Source of the DNA: Shewanella sp. SNU WT4 | GTDB taxonomy: Bacteria > Pseudomonadota > Gammaproteobacteria > Enterobacterales > Shewanellaceae | Assembly (NCBI RefSeq): GCF_006494715.1 | Contig: NZ_CP041151.1 | Location: 2,170,001-2,234,000 of the forward strand | Length of the DNA stretch: 64,000 bases | Direction of reading: 5' to 3' | Shown: positions 1 through 10,237 of the stretch, piece by piece | Numbering within the stretch: position 1 is the stretch's first letter | How the letters are laid out: every line of letters begins with the position of its first letter | The notes under the pieces: generated by a model | Told to the model about the DNA's origin: nothing | Database searches by the model: none | Seen by the model: only the letters and a program-made list of their open reading frames with translations | Made by a program: the position numbers and the translations under genes

Positions 1-56
1 GAGCAAATTGAGCAACCAAACATGACCTCATCACCACTTAACATACTGCAGATAAT

Positions 57-86
57 AAAAAACCCGCCGATTGGCGGGTTTTATTA
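57..86 (-). terminator. Rho-independent terminator of pykA
   Basis: The stem AACCCGCC/GGCGGGTT with a GATT loop (61-80) is flanked by A and T runs, so read leftward it ends in a run of U. It lies 29 bases beyond the pykA stop. The A/T runs on both sides mean it could also stop rightward transcription from an unseen neighbour. Confidence 0.85.
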
Positions 87-108
87 AGCCTTAAGGGCTC
101 TAATTACT

Positions 109-1548
109 TTAAGCTACAATCAGCACTTTACAAGTGTTGGTGCCGCCGACAGTTTCCATGGCATCACCTTTAGTCAGTAATACCATATCGCCAGACACTA
201 AATAACCTGCAGCCGTTAATTGCTCAAGGGCAACGCGATGCACTTGGCCATCAGTGGTAGTTGTTGAGTCAAAGTACACAGGTTGCACGCCGCGGTACAG
301 TGCCATTTTTGCTAAGGTGGTGTCATGACGAGACAGACCGAAAATTGGCAGTGATGAGCTAATGCGTGACATCAGTAATGGCGTAGCACCTGATTCGGTT
401 AAGGCTATGATAGCTTTAACACCTTCCAGATGGTTGGCTGCATACATGGTTGATAACGCGATGGTTTCTTCCATAGAAGTGAAACGAGAATCTAAGCGGT
501 GCTTAGATGATTTTACGCTTGGGTGCGACTCAGCGCCAACACATACGCTGGCCATGGCCTTAACGGTTTCTTCTGGGAAGTCACCAGCCGCAGTTTCAGC
601 CGACAGCATTACTGCATCGGTACCATCGAGTACGGCGTTTGCTACGTCCATCACTTCAGCGCGAGTTGGCATTGGGCTGGTAATCATCGACTCCATCATC
701 TGAGTCGCAGTGATCACAACCTTGTTCAATTGACGTGAACGACTGATGAGTTTCTTCTGCACAGCAACAAGCGCAGCATCACCAATTTCAACACCCAAAT
801 CACCGCGAGCAACCATGACAACATCAGAGGCTAAAATCACATCATCCATAGCTTCATCAGTGGCAACGGCTTCGGCGCGTTCAACTTTAGCTACGATTAA
901 GGCATTGCTACCGGCTTCTTGCGCTAAGCGGCGAGCATAATCTAAATCAGCGCCGCTGCGTGGGAACGACACAGCTAAATAGTCAACCTTGATGGCTGCC
1001 GCTGTTTTAATGTCAGCGATATCTTTTTCAGTTAAAGCAGCGGCAGACAGTCCGCCGCCTTTCTTGTTGATGCCTTTATTGTTTGATAATGGGCCTGCAA
1101 CAACTACGCGGGTTAATACTTTACGACCAACGACTTGCTCAACTTCTAACTGCACGCGGCCGTCATCCAGCATGAGGATGTCACCAATCTTGACATCATC
1201 AGGCAGGGCTTTGTAATCGATACCGACTTGGTTTTCGTCGCCTTCACCTTTGCCAAGCTCGGCATCTAAGACAAATTGGTGGCCAAGTGGCAAATGAACT
1301 TTTTTGTTGTCTTTGAAGGTAGAAACGCGAATTTTTGGGCCTTGTAAATCGCCAAGAATGGCTACGTGAACGCCTAAATCACGAGCGATAGCACGAACTT
1401 GTTCAGCACGTAATAGGTGATCTTCTGCTGAGCCATGGGAAAAGTTCATACGTACGACATTGGCGCCAGCAGCAATAATGCGGCGTAAGTTGTCATCACG
1501 ATCGGTGGCTGGGCCTAGGGTGGTTACTATCTTGGTTCTGCGGAACAT
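109..1548 (-). CDS. pykA: Pyruvate kinase II (PykA)
   Basis: This 479-residue cytosolic enzyme converts phosphoenolpyruvate and ADP to pyruvate and ATP, the last step of glycolysis and of the Entner-Doudoroff route. The N-terminal [16 protein letters not shown], the substrate loop [13 protein letters not shown], the [12 protein letters not shown] segment and the TQMMESM signature of the barrel domain are all present, and length matches E. coli PykA. The start has GGAG about nine bases upstream. A HexR-like palindrome 70 bases upstream and hexR next to it point to HexR control. Its own terminator follows, so it is probably monocistronic. Confidence 0.97.
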   Translation of the reverse strand: MFRRTKIVTTLGPATDRDDNLRRIIAAGANVVRMNFSHGSAEDHLLRAEQVRAIARDLGVHVAILGDLQGPKIRVSTFKDNKKVHLPLGHQFVLDAELGKGEGDENQVGIDYKALPDDVKIGDILMLDDGRVQLEVEQVVGRKVLTRVVVAGPLSNNKGINKKGGGLSAAALTEKDIADIKTAAAIKVDYLAVSFPRSGADLDYARRLAQEAGSNALIVAKVERAEAVATDEAMDDVILASDVVMVARGDLGVEIGDAALVAVQKKLISRSRQLNKVVITATQMMESMITSPMPTRAEVMDVANAVLDGTDAVMLSAETAAGDFPEETVKAMASVCVGAESHPSVKSSKHRLDSRFTSMEETIALSTMYAANHLEGVKAIIALTESGATPLLMSRISSSLPIFGLSRHDTTLAKMALYRGVQPVYFDSTTTTDGQVHRVALEQLTAAGYLVSGDMVLLTKGDAMETVGGTNTCKVLIVA

Positions 1549-1617
1549 ATGTCACTCCGGTGGTTTCTTAAATTAATAAAAACTTCTGAATCAATAGTAT
1601 CAGACTCAAATCCAAAA

Positions 1618-1632
1618 TGTAGTAAAATTACA
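1618..1632 (-). promoter_or_regulatory. HexR-like operator before pykA
   Basis: TGTAGTAAAATTACA matches the palindromic HexR pattern TGTAAT-N3-ATTACA at all but one arm position. It lies 70 bases upstream of the pykA start in the pykA-hexR intergenic region. Assignment rests on the known Shewanella HexR motif and on hexR being adjacent; binding itself is inferred. Confidence 0.75.
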
Positions 1633-1727
1633 TCAGTTATATGACGGCCGTCAGGCTTGAAATTGTGACGCAGCGCTAATTTTAGTTAGGTAATAGTGTT
1701 TTGATGTCAAATTTTAGCTTGGACCAT

Positions 1728-1758
1728 AAAAAACCGCGAAGTCACGGCGCGGTTTTGT
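1728..1758 (-). terminator. Rho-independent terminator of hexR
   Basis: The stem AAAACCGCG (1730-1738) pairs with CGCGGTTTT (1748-1756) around a 9-base loop. Read leftward it is followed by a U run. It sits 29 bases past the hexR stop. Confidence 0.82.
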
Positions 1759-1786
1759 TGTTAATCATTACAGCATTGAATGTTGC

Positions 1787-2641
1787 TTAAAGATGTTGAT
1801 CAATATGAATACGAGATTCTTTTAACGCTTCTTTGACACGCTTTAAACTGTCGCGAAAACGTGGGCCGCGGCGTAAGGTAAACCCAGTGGCTAACACATC
1901 AATCACCACTAATTGCGCTAACCTCGATGCCATAGGTAAATACATGTCAGTATCTTCTGGCACTTCTAGGGTGACTGGCAGAGTGCATTCATTGGCAAGC
2001 GGTGAATTACGGGTGGTAATGGCAATGACAGCGGCGCCATTTTCACGGGCAAGTTTTGCCATATCGACGAGCGAGCGAGTGCGGCCGGTGTGGGAGATTA
2101 ATACCACCACATCGCCTTCGGCACTATTAATACAGCTCATGCGCTGCATTAATACATCATCAAAGCACATGACTGGCACATTAAAGCGGAAAAATTTATT
2201 TTGAGCATCGTGAGCCACTGAGGCTGATGCGCCTAAACCAAAAAATGAGATTTTTTTCGCTTGGGTTAAGATATCAACAGCTTTATTAATGGCGGCGATA
2301 TCTAGGCTTTGGCGAGCGGTATCTAAAGAGGCCATCGAAGATTCGAAAATTTTAGTGGTATAAGACTCAGGTGAGTCATCTTCTTCGACATGGCGGCTGA
2401 CATAAGGCGTGCCATTGGCCAAGCTTTGCGCGAGATGTAATTTAAAATCAGGGAAACCTTTGGTATCTAAACGGCGACAAAAACGGTTAACCGTAGGTTC
2501 GCTGACATCAGCCATCTTAGCGAGCGTGGCTATGCTTGAATGAATAGCGGTTTGTGGTGATGCCAGGATAACTTCTGCGACTTTACGTTCTGATTTGCTA
2601 AAATGACTGAGGTTTTTTTGAACCTTTTCTAGTGTATTCAT
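1787..2641 (-). CDS. hexR: HexR, RpiR-family regulator of hexose catabolism
   Basis: This 284-residue cytosolic repressor has an N-terminal RpiR-type helix-turn-helix (residues about 1-77, recognition helix near SEPTVNRFCRRL at 47-58) and a C-terminal SIS sugar-phosphate-binding domain (about 120-250, with FFGLGASASVAHD and ISHTGRTRS). HexR of this family senses 2-keto-3-deoxy-6-phosphogluconate and binds TGTAAT-type palindromes. The gene sits between pykA and the divergent zwf operon, both of which carry such boxes. A half-site TGTAATTTTATT just upstream of its own start may allow autoregulation, but this is weak. Confidence 0.95.
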   Translation of the reverse strand: MNTLEKVQKNLSHFSKSERKVAEVILASPQTAIHSSIATLAKMADVSEPTVNRFCRRLDTKGFPDFKLHLAQSLANGTPYVSRHVEEDDSPESYTTKIFESSMASLDTARQSLDIAAINKAVDILTQAKKISFFGLGASASVAHDAQNKFFRFNVPVMCFDDVLMQRMSCINSAEGDVVVLISHTGRTRSLVDMAKLARENGAAVIAITTRNSPLANECTLPVTLEVPEDTDMYLPMASRLAQLVVIDVLATGFTLRRGPRFRDSLKRVKEALKESRIHIDQHL

Positions 2642-2876
2642 GGGCCAGTATCCGCTTGAATTTCATTTATGTAATTTTATTTTTTCATGACGGTCAAAAT
2701 TGGCAGGATTATTTTGTTTTACTTTCAGAACAGCAAGTTTGCCAAATAGTTGTAGTCGTCAATAGGGCTTGCTGACTCAGTGAGTTAGCAAGGAAAAGCA
2801 TATCAGATAAGTATGGTAACTGACCAGTTGCGCTATGCCTGATTATTGAAAAAATCTTGGTGCAAATACTAAATTC

Positions 2877-2894
2877 TGTTGTTATATTACAACA
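2877..2894 (+). promoter_or_regulatory. HexR-like operator before zwf
   Basis: TGTTGTTATATTACAACA has perfect six-base inverted arms (TGTTGT/ACAACA). Inside it, TGTTGTTATATTACA resembles the HexR box with one strong half (ATTACA). It lies 63 bases before the zwf start, in the hexR-zwf divergent region, so it may serve both promoters. Confidence 0.65.
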
Positions 2895-2956
2895 AAACAG
2901 TGGGTTTCCTCACAGTTTGATTTGGGAACTCGGTGACTTAAGGAGAGTTTGTTGCA

Positions 2957-4423
2957 ATGAGCATATCAAAATCCACCAAAGCTTGTGACTTCGTGTTATT
3001 TGGTACCAAAGGTGATTTAGCTCGACGTAAGCTGTTACCGTCTTTATATCAGCTAGATAAAGCTAAGCTGCTAAATGCCAATACCAGAGTTATTGGTGTT
3101 GCTAAAGATGATCTCAGGGACGAAGATTTTATTGAGTTAGTCAAAACGGCTTTAACAACGTTTGTTAAAGAGCCTTTATGTGAAGCTACCTTGGCGCGCT
3201 TTATTAAGCGTTGTCATTATATCGGCACTAATTTTACTGAGTCAGAAGGGTATAAAGCCTTTCATGACCTGCTGCATCCTGACCATGTGATGGTCAACTA
3301 TTTCGCGACCCCCCCTTCAATTTTTGGCGATATCTGCCGAGCCCTTAACGAACAAAACTTGATTAAGCCTGATACCCGTGTGGTGTTGGAAAAACCGATT
3401 GGCTCGGATTTAGCATCATCAAAAGTAATTAACGATCAAGTTTCTGCCTACTTTAATGAAAATCAGGTGTACCGGATTGACCATTACTTAGGTAAAGAAA
3501 CTGTACAAAACTTGATAGCACTGCGTTTTGCCAACTCGTTATTCGCCTCTAAGTGGGATAACCGTACGATTGATCATGTCCAGATCACTGTGGCAGAAGA
3601 AGTGGGGATTGAAGGTCGCTGGGGCTATTTTGATAAAGCCGGCCAGATGCGCGACATGATCCAAAACCATTTACTGCAAGTCTTGACCTTAGTAGCCATG
3701 GATCCGCCAGTGAATCTTGATGCCGATTCGATTCGTGACGAAAAAGTGAAGGTATTAAAGTCATTGCGACCTATTAATACCGACAATGTCTATGAGAACA
3801 CAGTACGCGGTCAATATACCGCTGGTTTCTTAAAGGGCAGTCCAGTGCCAGGCTATCTTGAAGAAGATGATGCCAATGTTCATTCCAACACTGAAACCTT
3901 CGTCGCGCTGCGAGTCGATATCGACAACTGGCGTTGGGCTGGCGTTCCTTTTTATCTGCGCAGCGGCAAACGTATGCCGTTCAAAAGCTCAGAAATTGTG
4001 GTGTATTTTAAAAACCCACCACACAACCTATATCGCGCCAGCTGCCGTAATCTGCCACCGAATAAATTAACCATTCGTCTGCAACCTCATGAAGGGGTTG
4101 AAATTCAAATGATGAACAAGGTGCCAGGTCTTGAGCAAACCACTCGCCTGCAAACCACTAAGCTCGATTTAAGCTTCACCGATACTTTCAAAAATGAACG
4201 TATTGCTGATGCCTATGAGCGGTTATTGCTCGAAGCCATGTTAGGTAATCAAGCATTATTCGTGCGCCGCGATGAAGTGGAACAAGCATGGAAGTGGGTT
4301 GATGGCATTATTCAGTCGTGGGAGTTGAGTAATGAAAAACCAAAATCTTACCCTGCTGGTACTTGGGGACCTGTTGCTTCGGTCGCGTTAATTACCAAAG
4401 ATGGTCGTTCTTGGGACGAGTGA
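2957..4423 (+). CDS. zwf: Glucose-6-phosphate dehydrogenase
   Basis: This 488-residue enzyme oxidises glucose 6-phosphate to 6-phosphogluconolactone and feeds the Entner-Doudoroff and pentose phosphate routes. The nucleotide-binding GTKGDLARRKLLPSL (residues 16-30), EKPIG (145-149) and the active-site RIDHYLGKE (173-181) are visible. GTKGDL replaces the more usual GASGDL. The ATG follows AAGGAGAG at good spacing. The stop is eight bases before pgl, and pgl, edd and eda follow closely, so zwf heads the operon. Confidence 0.97.
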   Translation: MSISKSTKACDFVLFGTKGDLARRKLLPSLYQLDKAKLLNANTRVIGVAKDDLRDEDFIELVKTALTTFVKEPLCEATLARFIKRCHYIGTNFTESEGYKAFHDLLHPDHVMVNYFATPPSIFGDICRALNEQNLIKPDTRVVLEKPIGSDLASSKVINDQVSAYFNENQVYRIDHYLGKETVQNLIALRFANSLFASKWDNRTIDHVQITVAEEVGIEGRWGYFDKAGQMRDMIQNHLLQVLTLVAMDPPVNLDADSIRDEKVKVLKSLRPINTDNVYENTVRGQYTAGFLKGSPVPGYLEEDDANVHSNTETFVALRVDIDNWRWAGVPFYLRSGKRMPFKSSEIVVYFKNPPHNLYRASCRNLPPNKLTIRLQPHEGVEIQMMNKVPGLEQTTRLQTTKLDLSFTDTFKNERIADAYERLLLEAMLGNQALFVRRDEVEQAWKWVDGIIQSWELSNEKPKSYPAGTWGPVASVALITKDGRSWDE

Positions 4424-4431
4424 GGTCAATC

Positions 4432-5136
4432 ATGATAGCTGAAACCGTATTTAAGTCGTTTGATTCAACCGTTGAATTAGAGACTCAGTTAGCTAAGCGC
4501 ATCGCTAATCAATTGCAAGATGCGGTTGATATTCGCGGCCGCGCCAGCCTCGTGGTATCGGGCGGTTCAACACCATTAAAGTTGTTTGAGCGTTTAAGCG
4601 AGCAAGCCATTGATTGGAGTGATGTCTATATCACGCTAGCGGATGAGCGATGGGTTGAGCTGTATGATAAAGATTCAAATGAAGCCTTAGTACGTGCCAA
4701 TTTACTGCAAGGTTTGGCATCAAATGCCAAATTCTGCGGTCTAAAAAACATGTACACCAGCCCGGAAGAGGGCGCTGCCATGACGAGTGAGTCATTAGCG
4801 CATTTTCCGCGGCCATTTGATGTGGTGATTTTAGGCATGGGCAATGATGGCCATACCTGCTCTTGGTTCCCGTGCGCCAAAGAGGCTGAACTTAGCCAAG
4901 CGCTTGAATCAAGCGCCATGTGCTGCGCTGTTAATCCAGTGAGCGCGCCGCATCCACGAATTACTTTGACTCGCGCCGCTGTACTAAATAGCCGTCAGAT
5001 TTATTTGCATTTAGTGGGCGACAGTAAACTTTCAGTGTATCGCCAAGCGCTTAGCAGTGACGATATACACGCCATGCCAATTCGCGCTGTTTTGGCACAA
5101 CACAAGACTCCAGTAGATGTGTACTGGAGTGCTTAA
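4432..5136 (+). CDS. pgl: 6-phosphogluconolactonase (DevB type)
   Basis: This 234-residue enzyme hydrolyses 6-phosphogluconolactone to 6-phosphogluconate. It belongs to the DevB/SOL family: [13 protein letters not shown] near the N-terminus, LADERW, and [13 protein letters not shown] are the family motifs. The open frame extends 23 codons upstream inside zwf, but ATG 4432 gives a normal start eight bases after the zwf stop with GAGG before it. The stop overlaps the ribosome binding site of edd, suggesting coupled translation. Confidence 0.95.
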   Translation: MIAETVFKSFDSTVELETQLAKRIANQLQDAVDIRGRASLVVSGGSTPLKLFERLSEQAIDWSDVYITLADERWVELYDKDSNEALVRANLLQGLASNAKFCGLKNMYTSPEEGAAMTSESLAHFPRPFDVVILGMGNDGHTCSWFPCAKEAELSQALESSAMCCAVNPVSAPHPRITLTRAAVLNSRQIYLHLVGDSKLSVYRQALSSDDIHAMPIRAVLAQHKTPVDVYWSA

Positions 5137-5146
5137 GGAGGCAAGA

Positions 5147-6973
5147 ATGCACTCAGTAGTATCCGCGGTAACCGATAGAATTATCGCCCGTAGCCAGCAA
5201 ACTCGCGCTACCTATTTACAAGCGTTAGAAGAAGCCAAGGCTCGCGGTGTACACCGCTCGAGCTTAAGTTGTGGCAACTTAGCCCATGGTTTTGCGGCCT
5301 GTAGCCCAGCTGAAAAGCATAGTTTGCAGCAATTTACTAAGGCTAACATTGGCATTATCACGTCATATAATGACATGTTGTCTGCCCATCAACCGTATGC
5401 TGATTATCCGCAGTTATTGAAAGATGCCTGTCAGGAAGTCGGTAGTGTGGCGCAAGTTGCCGGCGGCGTTCCGGCCATGTGTGATGGCGTGACTCAAGGT
5501 CAGCCTGGCATGGAGCTGAGCTTACTCAGCCGTGAAGTGATTGCGATGGCAACTGCCGTTGGTTTGTCGCACAACATGTTTGATGGTGCTTTGCTGCTGG
5601 GTATTTGTGACAAGATAGTTCCAGGTTTATTGATTGGCGCCTTAAGTTTCGGCCATTTACCGACCTTATTTGTGCCAGCAGGCCCAATGCGCTCAGGTGT
5701 TCCGAATAAAGAAAAAGCGCGTATTCGTCAGTTATTTGCCGAAGGCAAGGTCGGACGTGATGCTTTACTTGATGTTGAATCAAAGAGTTATCACAGTGCT
5801 GGTACTTGTACCTTCTATGGCACCGCGAACTCTAACCAGTTAATGCTCGAAGTCATGGGCTTACAGTTACCTGGTTCATCATTTGTAAATCCTGATGATC
5901 CACTGCGTATGGCGTTAAATAAAGCGGCAGCACGTCAAGTATGTCGTTTAAGCGAAATGGGCACTCAATACACGCCAATTGGTCATATTGTCAGTGAAAA
6001 ATCCATTGTTAACGGCATTGTGGCATTACTGGCAACTGGCGGTTCCACCAACTTAACCATGCACATGGTAGCTGCTGCTCGCGCTGCTGGCATTATCATC
6101 AATTGGGATGATTTCTCGGAATTATCAGATGCCGTGCCTTTACTGGCGCGAGTGTATCCAAATGGTCAGGCGGATATTAACCATTTCCATGCTGCAGGCG
6201 GTATGGCGCTATTAATCCGTCAATTACTGGATGCTGGCTTATTGCATGCCGATGTTAAAACTGTGGCAGGTGATGGCCTTGAGCTTTACACCATGGAGCC
6301 TAAGTTAATTGACGGTGAGCTCACTTGGGTAGATGGTCCGACGTCATCATTAGATACCGATGTGATCGCAAGCGTTGATAAAGCCTTCCAAAGTAATGGC
6401 GGTTTAACCTTAATCAAGGGCAACCTTGGCCGCGCTGTGATTAAAGTATCAGCAGTGGCGCCTGAGCACAGAGTTGTTGAAGCTCCAGCCGTAGTGATTG
6501 ATGATCAAAATCAATTAGAAGCCTTGTTTAAGGCTGGCGAATTGAATCGTGATTGCGTGGTTGTTGTTAAAGGTCAAGGGCCAAAAGCCAATGGCATGCC
6601 AGAGCTGCATAAGCTGACGCCGATTTTAGGCAGTCTGCAAGATCAAGGCTTTAAAGTGGCACTATTAACAGATGGCCGTATGTCTGGCGCATCAGGCAAA
6701 GTTCCTGCCGCCATTCACTTAACGCCTGAAGCCCTTGATGGCGGCATGATCAGCAAAATTCAAGCTGGTGATTTAGTGCGTATTAATGCCAATACCGGTG
6801 AATTATCACTGCTGGTTAATGCAGAAGAGTTAGCGGCCAGAGAATGTCAGTTACCGACTCTGCGTCATTACAGTTTTGGTATGGGACGCGAATTATTTGG
6901 CGCGCTGCGCAGTAATCTGTCTAGCCCAGAAACCGGTGCTCGTTGCACTCAAGCCATAGATGAAAAGTATTAA
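5147..6973 (+). CDS. edd: Phosphogluconate dehydratase
   Basis: This 608-residue iron-sulfur enzyme dehydrates 6-phosphogluconate to 2-keto-3-deoxy-6-phosphogluconate. The IlvD/Edd signatures [11 protein letters not shown] (residues 112-122) and [20 protein letters not shown] in the C-terminal domain are intact, and length matches E. coli Edd. ATG 5147 is chosen over an in-frame ATG ten codons upstream because AAGGAGG sits six bases before it. It is the third gene of zwf-pgl-edd-eda. Its product is the expected effector of HexR, so the operon would be self-inducing. Confidence 0.96.
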   Translation: MHSVVSAVTDRIIARSQQTRATYLQALEEAKARGVHRSSLSCGNLAHGFAACSPAEKHSLQQFTKANIGIITSYNDMLSAHQPYADYPQLLKDACQEVGSVAQVAGGVPAMCDGVTQGQPGMELSLLSREVIAMATAVGLSHNMFDGALLLGICDKIVPGLLIGALSFGHLPTLFVPAGPMRSGVPNKEKARIRQLFAEGKVGRDALLDVESKSYHSAGTCTFYGTANSNQLMLEVMGLQLPGSSFVNPDDPLRMALNKAAARQVCRLSEMGTQYTPIGHIVSEKSIVNGIVALLATGGSTNLTMHMVAAARAAGIIINWDDFSELSDAVPLLARVYPNGQADINHFHAAGGMALLIRQLLDAGLLHADVKTVAGDGLELYTMEPKLIDGELTWVDGPTSSLDTDVIASVDKAFQSNGGLTLIKGNLGRAVIKVSAVAPEHRVVEAPAVVIDDQNQLEALFKAGELNRDCVVVVKGQGPKANGMPELHKLTPILGSLQDQGFKVALLTDGRMSGASGKVPAAIHLTPEALDGGMISKIQAGDLVRINANTGELSLLVNAEELAARECQLPTLRHYSFGMGRELFGALRSNLSSPETGARCTQAIDEKY

Positions 6974-6992
6974 TTCCAGAGGACACAAAGCA

Positions 6993-7634
6993 ATGCCGAG
7001 CAACAATTGGACTTTACAACCACAAGATGTCTTTTCTCGCAGCCCGATAGTGCCTGTGATGGTAATTAATAAAATCGAACATGCTGTGCCATTAGCCAAA
7101 GCTTTAGTAGCGGGCGGGATCAGCGTGTTAGAAGTGACGTTACGTACACCGTGCGCGCTAGAAGCCATTCGTAAAATTGCTGAAGAAGTGCCAGAAGCCT
7201 TAGTGGGCGCGGGTACCATCTTAACTGAGCTGCAATTGCAGCAAGCGGTTGACGCAGGTTCGCAGTTTGTTATCACTCCAGGCGCTACTCCTGCGTTACT
7301 GAAAGCGGCTATGGCTGGAACTGTGCCATTAATTCCTGGTGTTGCCAGTATTTCTGAAGTGATGGCGGGTATGGACTTAGGTTATACCCACTTTAAGTTT
7401 TTCCCAGCGGAAGCCTCAGGTGGCGTTAATGCCCTTAAAGCTTTTGCCGGTCCATTAGCTGATATTCGTTTTTGCCCAACGGGCGGCATTACGCCTAACA
7501 GCTATCGCGATTATCTGGCATTAGCCAATGTTGATTGCATCGGTGGCAGCTGGATTGCACCAACAGATGCAATGGATGCCGGTGATTGGCAGCGTATTAC
7601 TGATTTATGTAAGAGCGCATTAGCGGGTCTGTAA
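6993..7634 (+). CDS. eda: KDPG aldolase
   Basis: This 213-residue class I aldolase splits 2-keto-3-deoxy-6-phosphogluconate into pyruvate and glyceraldehyde 3-phosphate. Catalytic Glu47 (VLEVTLRT) and Schiff-base Lys135 (FKFFPAEA) are both present. ATG 6993 with AGAGGA before it is preferred to an in-frame ATG inside the end of edd. It is the last gene of the operon; a strong terminator follows 73 bases later. Confidence 0.96.
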   Translation: MPSNNWTLQPQDVFSRSPIVPVMVINKIEHAVPLAKALVAGGISVLEVTLRTPCALEAIRKIAEEVPEALVGAGTILTELQLQQAVDAGSQFVITPGATPALLKAAMAGTVPLIPGVASISEVMAGMDLGYTHFKFFPAEASGGVNALKAFAGPLADIRFCPTGGITPNSYRDYLALANVDCIGGSWIAPTDAMDAGDWQRITDLCKSALAGL

Positions 7635-7706
7635 ATCAAGACGCTTGCAGGGCTAGCTCCTAGCTTGGTCATTGCAAGCTAATGGCTAAGTCATAGATGC
7701 ACTAAT

Positions 7707-7740
7707 AATCCGAGTTCTCTAGTAGAACTCGGATTTTTTA
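7707..7740 (+). terminator. Rho-independent terminator of the zwf-pgl-edd-eda operon
   Basis: A perfect 12-bp stem AATCCGAGTTCT/AGAACTCGGATT with a 5-base loop is followed by six T residues. It stands 73 bases after the eda stop. Confidence 0.9.
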
Positions 7741-8142
7741 TCGGTTTTTTTAGGTGTGGAATAAGGTTTTAACAAGGGTTAACTCATCAAGCTTGCTTGT
7801 TAGCTGCTGGAGCTTACTCATCGATTAGCAAAGTATCATCAAGCAACAAGGCTATGTCATTGCTGCATAGTTAGCGATAGTGTGTTTAAGGTTGTCTGAA
7901 AGGTGGCTCGGTTGCATGGCAAAGTGTTAACTTGAGGTGAACAGGCTTAATGCTAACGGGTTAATAAGCGAGATGATTGATAAGCTTGAGCAAACATTAG
8001 CTTTGAGTTGAGGCAAGGGGCGAGATAGAGAGGTTGTTCTGGTTTAATTGCGGTTGAGTTAAGGATAGAGCCTGTATGCACCAATAATGCCAGCGTTTAC
8101 AGCGTTGGATTTACATCTATAAAAACCGCGTGCGACAGCTAT
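7741..8142. other. Intergenic region without a recognisable gene
   Basis: These 400 bases lie between the convergent eda and gapA terminators. I see no open frame with a ribosome binding site, no RNA gene and no clear repeat. Confidence 0.5.
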
Positions 8143-8174
8143 AAAAAATGCCAATCAGCTTAACTGATTGGCAT
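8143..8174 (-). terminator. Rho-independent terminator of gapA
   Basis: The 11-bp stem ATGCCAATCAG/CTGATTGGCAT (8148-8158 and 8164-8174) is followed, reading leftward, by a run of six U. It lies 43 bases past the gapA stop. Confidence 0.87.
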
Positions 8175-8217
8175 CATAGCCTTAAAAGGCTTTATGGATT
8201 TAATGAACTAGGGCTAA

Positions 8218-9228
8218 TTACTTAGCGTTCATCAATGCCACAGTATTGTCTAACATGCGGTTGCTGAAACCCCATTCGTTATCATACCAAGACATTACTT
8301 TAACTAACCGACCACTGACGCGAGTCTGAGTGGCATCAAAGTTAGAAGAGTAAGCATTGTGGTTGAAGTCGATAGATACCAGTGGCTCTTTGTTGATAGC
8401 TAAGGCTTCAGACAATGGGAACTGCTTAGAAGCACGTTCAACGATGGCATTTACTTCTTCAATCGTCGTGTCGCGAGCAGCGATGAACGACAAGTCAACC
8501 AAAGATACGTTAACAGTCGGTACGCGTACCGCTAAACCGTCAAACTTACCTTGCAGTTCTGGAACCACTAAACCTACGGCAGCAGCTGCACCAGTTTTAG
8601 TTGGGATCATAGACATTGCAGCGGCGCGAGCACGACGTAAATCAGTGTGGTACACATCTGATAAACGCTGATCGTTAGTGTAAGCATGAATAGTGGTCAT
8701 TAAACCAGATTCGATACCTAACTCATCATTTAACGGCTTAACAAAAGGTGCTAAACAGTTAGTGGTGCAAGATGCGTTTGAGATCACTGTCATATCAGCG
8801 GTCAACACATCTTGGTTAACACCGTAAACTACAGTAGCGTCAACGTTTTTGCCTGGAGCTGAAATGATAACTTTCTTGGCGCCAGCGTTCAGGTGTGGTT
8901 GTACAGCTTCTTTAGAAGTAAAGATACCGGTACATTCGTACACTACATCAACGTTTAATTCTGCCCATGGCAGTTTGGCTGGATCGCGCTCTTGGAAAGT
9001 CAGGATTTTATCCTGATTAACATAAATCGCTTCTGCATCGTGTTCAACTTTAGCGTTGAAACGACCATGCACAGAATCGTACTTAGTTAAGTGAGCATTA
9101 ATAGCAGCATCGCCAAGATCATTGATAGCAACGATTTGAATTGGGTAGTTTTTTTCGCTTTCGTATAAAGCGCGTAAAATATTACGACCGATACGGCCAT
9201 AGCCGTTAATTGCAACGCGGATAGTCAT
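8218..9228 (-). CDS. gapA: Glyceraldehyde-3-phosphate dehydrogenase, NAD type
   Basis: This 336-residue enzyme oxidises glyceraldehyde 3-phosphate to 1,3-bisphosphoglycerate. NGYGRIGR forms the dinucleotide-binding loop, Asp37 in AINDLGD favours NAD over NADP, Cys154 in SNASCTTN is the nucleophile and His181 in TIHAYTNDQ the base. Start is supported by GAGGG upstream. It is divergent from gapB across about 1 kb that contains a HexR-like and a CRP-like site, so it is probably regulated with the Entner-Doudoroff genes. Confidence 0.95.
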   Translation of the reverse strand: MTIRVAINGYGRIGRNILRALYESEKNYPIQIVAINDLGDAAINAHLTKYDSVHGRFNAKVEHDAEAIYVNQDKILTFQERDPAKLPWAELNVDVVYECTGIFTSKEAVQPHLNAGAKKVIISAPGKNVDATVVYGVNQDVLTADMTVISNASCTTNCLAPFVKPLNDELGIESGLMTTIHAYTNDQRLSDVYHTDLRRARAAAMSMIPTKTGAAAAVGLVVPELQGKFDGLAVRVPTVNVSLVDLSFIAARDTTIEEVNAIVERASKQFPLSEALAINKEPLVSIDFNHNAYSSNFDATQTRVSGRLVKVMSWYDNEWGFSNRMLDNTVALMNAK

Positions 9229-9335
9229 CTCATATCCCTCTGGTGATTAGAAAATACTTCTGGTTGTAAACTTACCAAATTAGTGGCGATGGTCAAGCTA
9301 AATCCACCTATTTGTGGCCTAATTGGCATTAATGA

Positions 9336-9350
9336 GGTAATTTTTTTACA
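9336..9350 (-). promoter_or_regulatory. HexR-like operator before gapA
   Basis: On the gapA strand the sequence is TGTAAAAAAATTACC, which fits TGTAAT-N3-ATTACA with one mismatch in each arm. It is 108 bases upstream of the gapA start. Confidence 0.65.
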
Positions 9351-9408
9351 AAATGATGACTAGCCCTCATATTTGGCAATCAATTTAGTGCTTTTATCGA
9401 CGCCAGTT

Positions 9409-9424
9409 CGTGCGCTAGATCACA
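9409..9424. promoter_or_regulatory. CRP-like site in the gapA/gapB region
   Basis: CGTGCGCTAGATCACA matches 13 of 16 positions of the CRP pattern TGTGATCTAGATCACA; the right half CTAGATCACA is perfect. It is about 180 bases from gapA. A CRP role is inferred from the match only. Confidence 0.4.
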
Positions 9425-9967
9425 CTGCGTTTTTTCTATTCTTGGGCTCATCCGAGCTTTTGTCGTGGTTATTACGGTTTTGACATAGCGTCTTTCAGCG
9501 CCGCCGCATATAACTTAGGCTCGATTACCTATTATTTATTACTGACTATTTATTAGTTACAACTAGGTCTTGTTAGTACTTTGCGTTAATCATATTCCCA
9601 GATATAGGCCGTTACAGCATTGGCATAAGCGCCCAAGTTAAGGCGAGGGGAGGCGCGAGGGTTTTGTTAAGAATAACTGTGCCTGGACACTTAAGTGAAA
9701 TGCTATCTGCAGCCTTATAAGCATGATTCAATGAGTGTTGTGATAGTCAGTCTCACAGTTTTTATCGTGTCTTGCTGATGATGGCTCTGTGGTGCTTATG
9801 CTGTATTAATACTGCTAATGCAGCATTAGTGGCGTTTAAAACACCATTAGCAGCGTTCTGGCGTGATTATTGCCGTAAAAATAGCAATTTTTTTGAGGAT
9901 TATTCTTACAGAACCTGCTTGAGCTTTGGGGTGTTTTCGACGCACTCACCCATCACTCGGGTTAGAT

Positions 9968-9986
9968 TGTTGTAAACATTACAACA
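9968..9986. promoter_or_regulatory. Perfect palindrome upstream of gapB
   Basis: TGTTGTAAACATTACAACA is a perfect 8-bp inverted repeat with a 3-base spacer. It contains TGTAA/TTACA halves like a HexR box, but with a 3-base instead of a 5-base gap between those halves, and it shares its TGTTGT/ACAACA arms with the zwf box. It lies 251 bases before gapB. Confidence 0.5.
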
Positions 9987-10237
9987 TATAGGTGCAAACC
10001 CGCATGTAATGCGTATTTTCACTAATAAAATTACATATTTAGCCATAATATCTTGCTGGATTGCCACTCCTGAATTCATTACACTATCGGCGACCAAGGA
10101 TAGGCTGTAACAGTCACGCAACCTGTTTCTGTACCCTTAGCCACCGCATTACGCGCATTAAATAACGCTTGGTTTCTTCTCTGCTACTTTAGCTATTCAT
10201 CTAAGCATTATAAAAAGTGAGATTAAAGGATCTGTCA

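Larger units (their letters stand above)
9229..10237. other. Long divergent regulatory region between gapA and gapB
   Basis: About 1 kb separates the two divergent GAPDH genes. It holds three candidate control sites (listed separately) near both ends. A 67-codon open frame at 9772-9975 has no ribosome binding site and no family resemblance, so I do not call it a gene. The centre shows nothing I can name. Confidence 0.5.

Noticed and set aside
9772..9975. Small secreted protein of 67 codons between gapA and gapB
   Set aside because: The hydrophobic start is suggestive, but there is no ribosome binding site, no family likeness and composition is like the surrounding spacer.
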